DNA of 33,170 nt from Hyphomicrobiales bacterium (GTDB lineage Bacteria > Pseudomonadota > Alphaproteobacteria > Rhizobiales > Kaistiaceae): contig JAFKKF010000024.1 of NCBI GenBank assembly GCA_017305635.1, forward strand, positions 1 to 33,170, given 5' to 3'. Below, piece after piece: positions 33,133 through 33,170 of this stretch (the first letter of the stretch is position 1; each line of letters opens with the position of its first letter). Both the position numbers and the translations under genes were made by a program. Under the pieces are notes generated by a model. That model was not told the origin of the DNA and made no database searches. It saw only the letters and a list, made by a program, of their open reading frames with translations.

Positions 33133-33170
33133 CCTCCCCCGTTTACGGGGGAGGGGGACCATGCGAAGCA
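33133..33170. repeat. Dispersed intergenic repeat (family A, copy 4, cut by window end)
   Basis: It begins 14 bases after the topA stop. The perfect palindrome arms CCTCCCCCGT and ACGGGGGAGG (33133-33142, 33145-33154) are identical to copy 3. The following hairpin starts ACCATGC-GAA-GCA and is cut by the window edge; its left arm again differs from the other copies. Confidence 0.85.

Overview
The window reads as a chromosome segment from a GC-rich alphaproteobacterium, most likely order Hyphomicrobiales (Rhizobiales). Reasons: a DUF1153/SciP cell-cycle gene with a CtrA-like box upstream; the gene order pyrB - pyrC-like - plsY - dprA - topA; a Rhodobacter-type PmtA next to mnmA; and many GC-rich palindromic repeats between genes. 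No rRNA, tRNA, phage, IS element or CRISPR array was seen.

Layout. (1) 166-4059, minus strand: an amino-sugar operon with a BadF/BadG-type kinase, a double-SIS sugar-phosphate protein, nagA and cutC. Kinase, NagA and SIS protein together could take GlcNAc or GlcN to fructose-6-phosphate. (2) 4124-7808: housekeeping genes pmtA, mnmA, sciP, a UPF0173 hydrolase and ruvX. (3) 7922-23788: a catabolic island, the main item of interest. (4) 24146-33118: aidB, then pyrB, an inactive-looking dihydroorotase homologue, plsY, dprA, a small conserved protein and topA.

The island holds two 'amino acid synthesis' (PF06684) paralogues, enamidase, a MarR regulator, a nicotinamidase-like cysteine hydrolase, an NAD-dependent epimerase-like SDR, a complete branched-chain/urea-type ABC importer with a Tat-exported binding protein, a FAD subunit and a fused 2Fe2S-molybdopterin hydroxylase subunit, a 6-hydroxynicotinate reductase-like protein and a UPF0280 (ApbE-like) protein. 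Hydroxylase, reductase and enamidase are the first three enzymes of the reductive nicotinate pathway known from Eubacterium barkeri; a physiologically similar route was reported for Azorhizobium. The inferred route is nicotinamide/nicotinate to 6-hydroxynicotinate to 1,4,5,6-tetrahydro-6-oxonicotinate to 2-formylglutarate plus ammonia. The enzymes that use 2-formylglutarate are not recognisable here.

Three island promoters share a TACAA-containing site (TTGTA-N4-TACAA in its best form) just downstream of a TTGAC -35-like element. This suggests that the local MarR protein controls the whole island. Two further points stand out: a rhizobial-type palindromic element sits in frame inside an ABC ATPase gene, and a dispersed intergenic repeat has hairpin stems that covary between copies.
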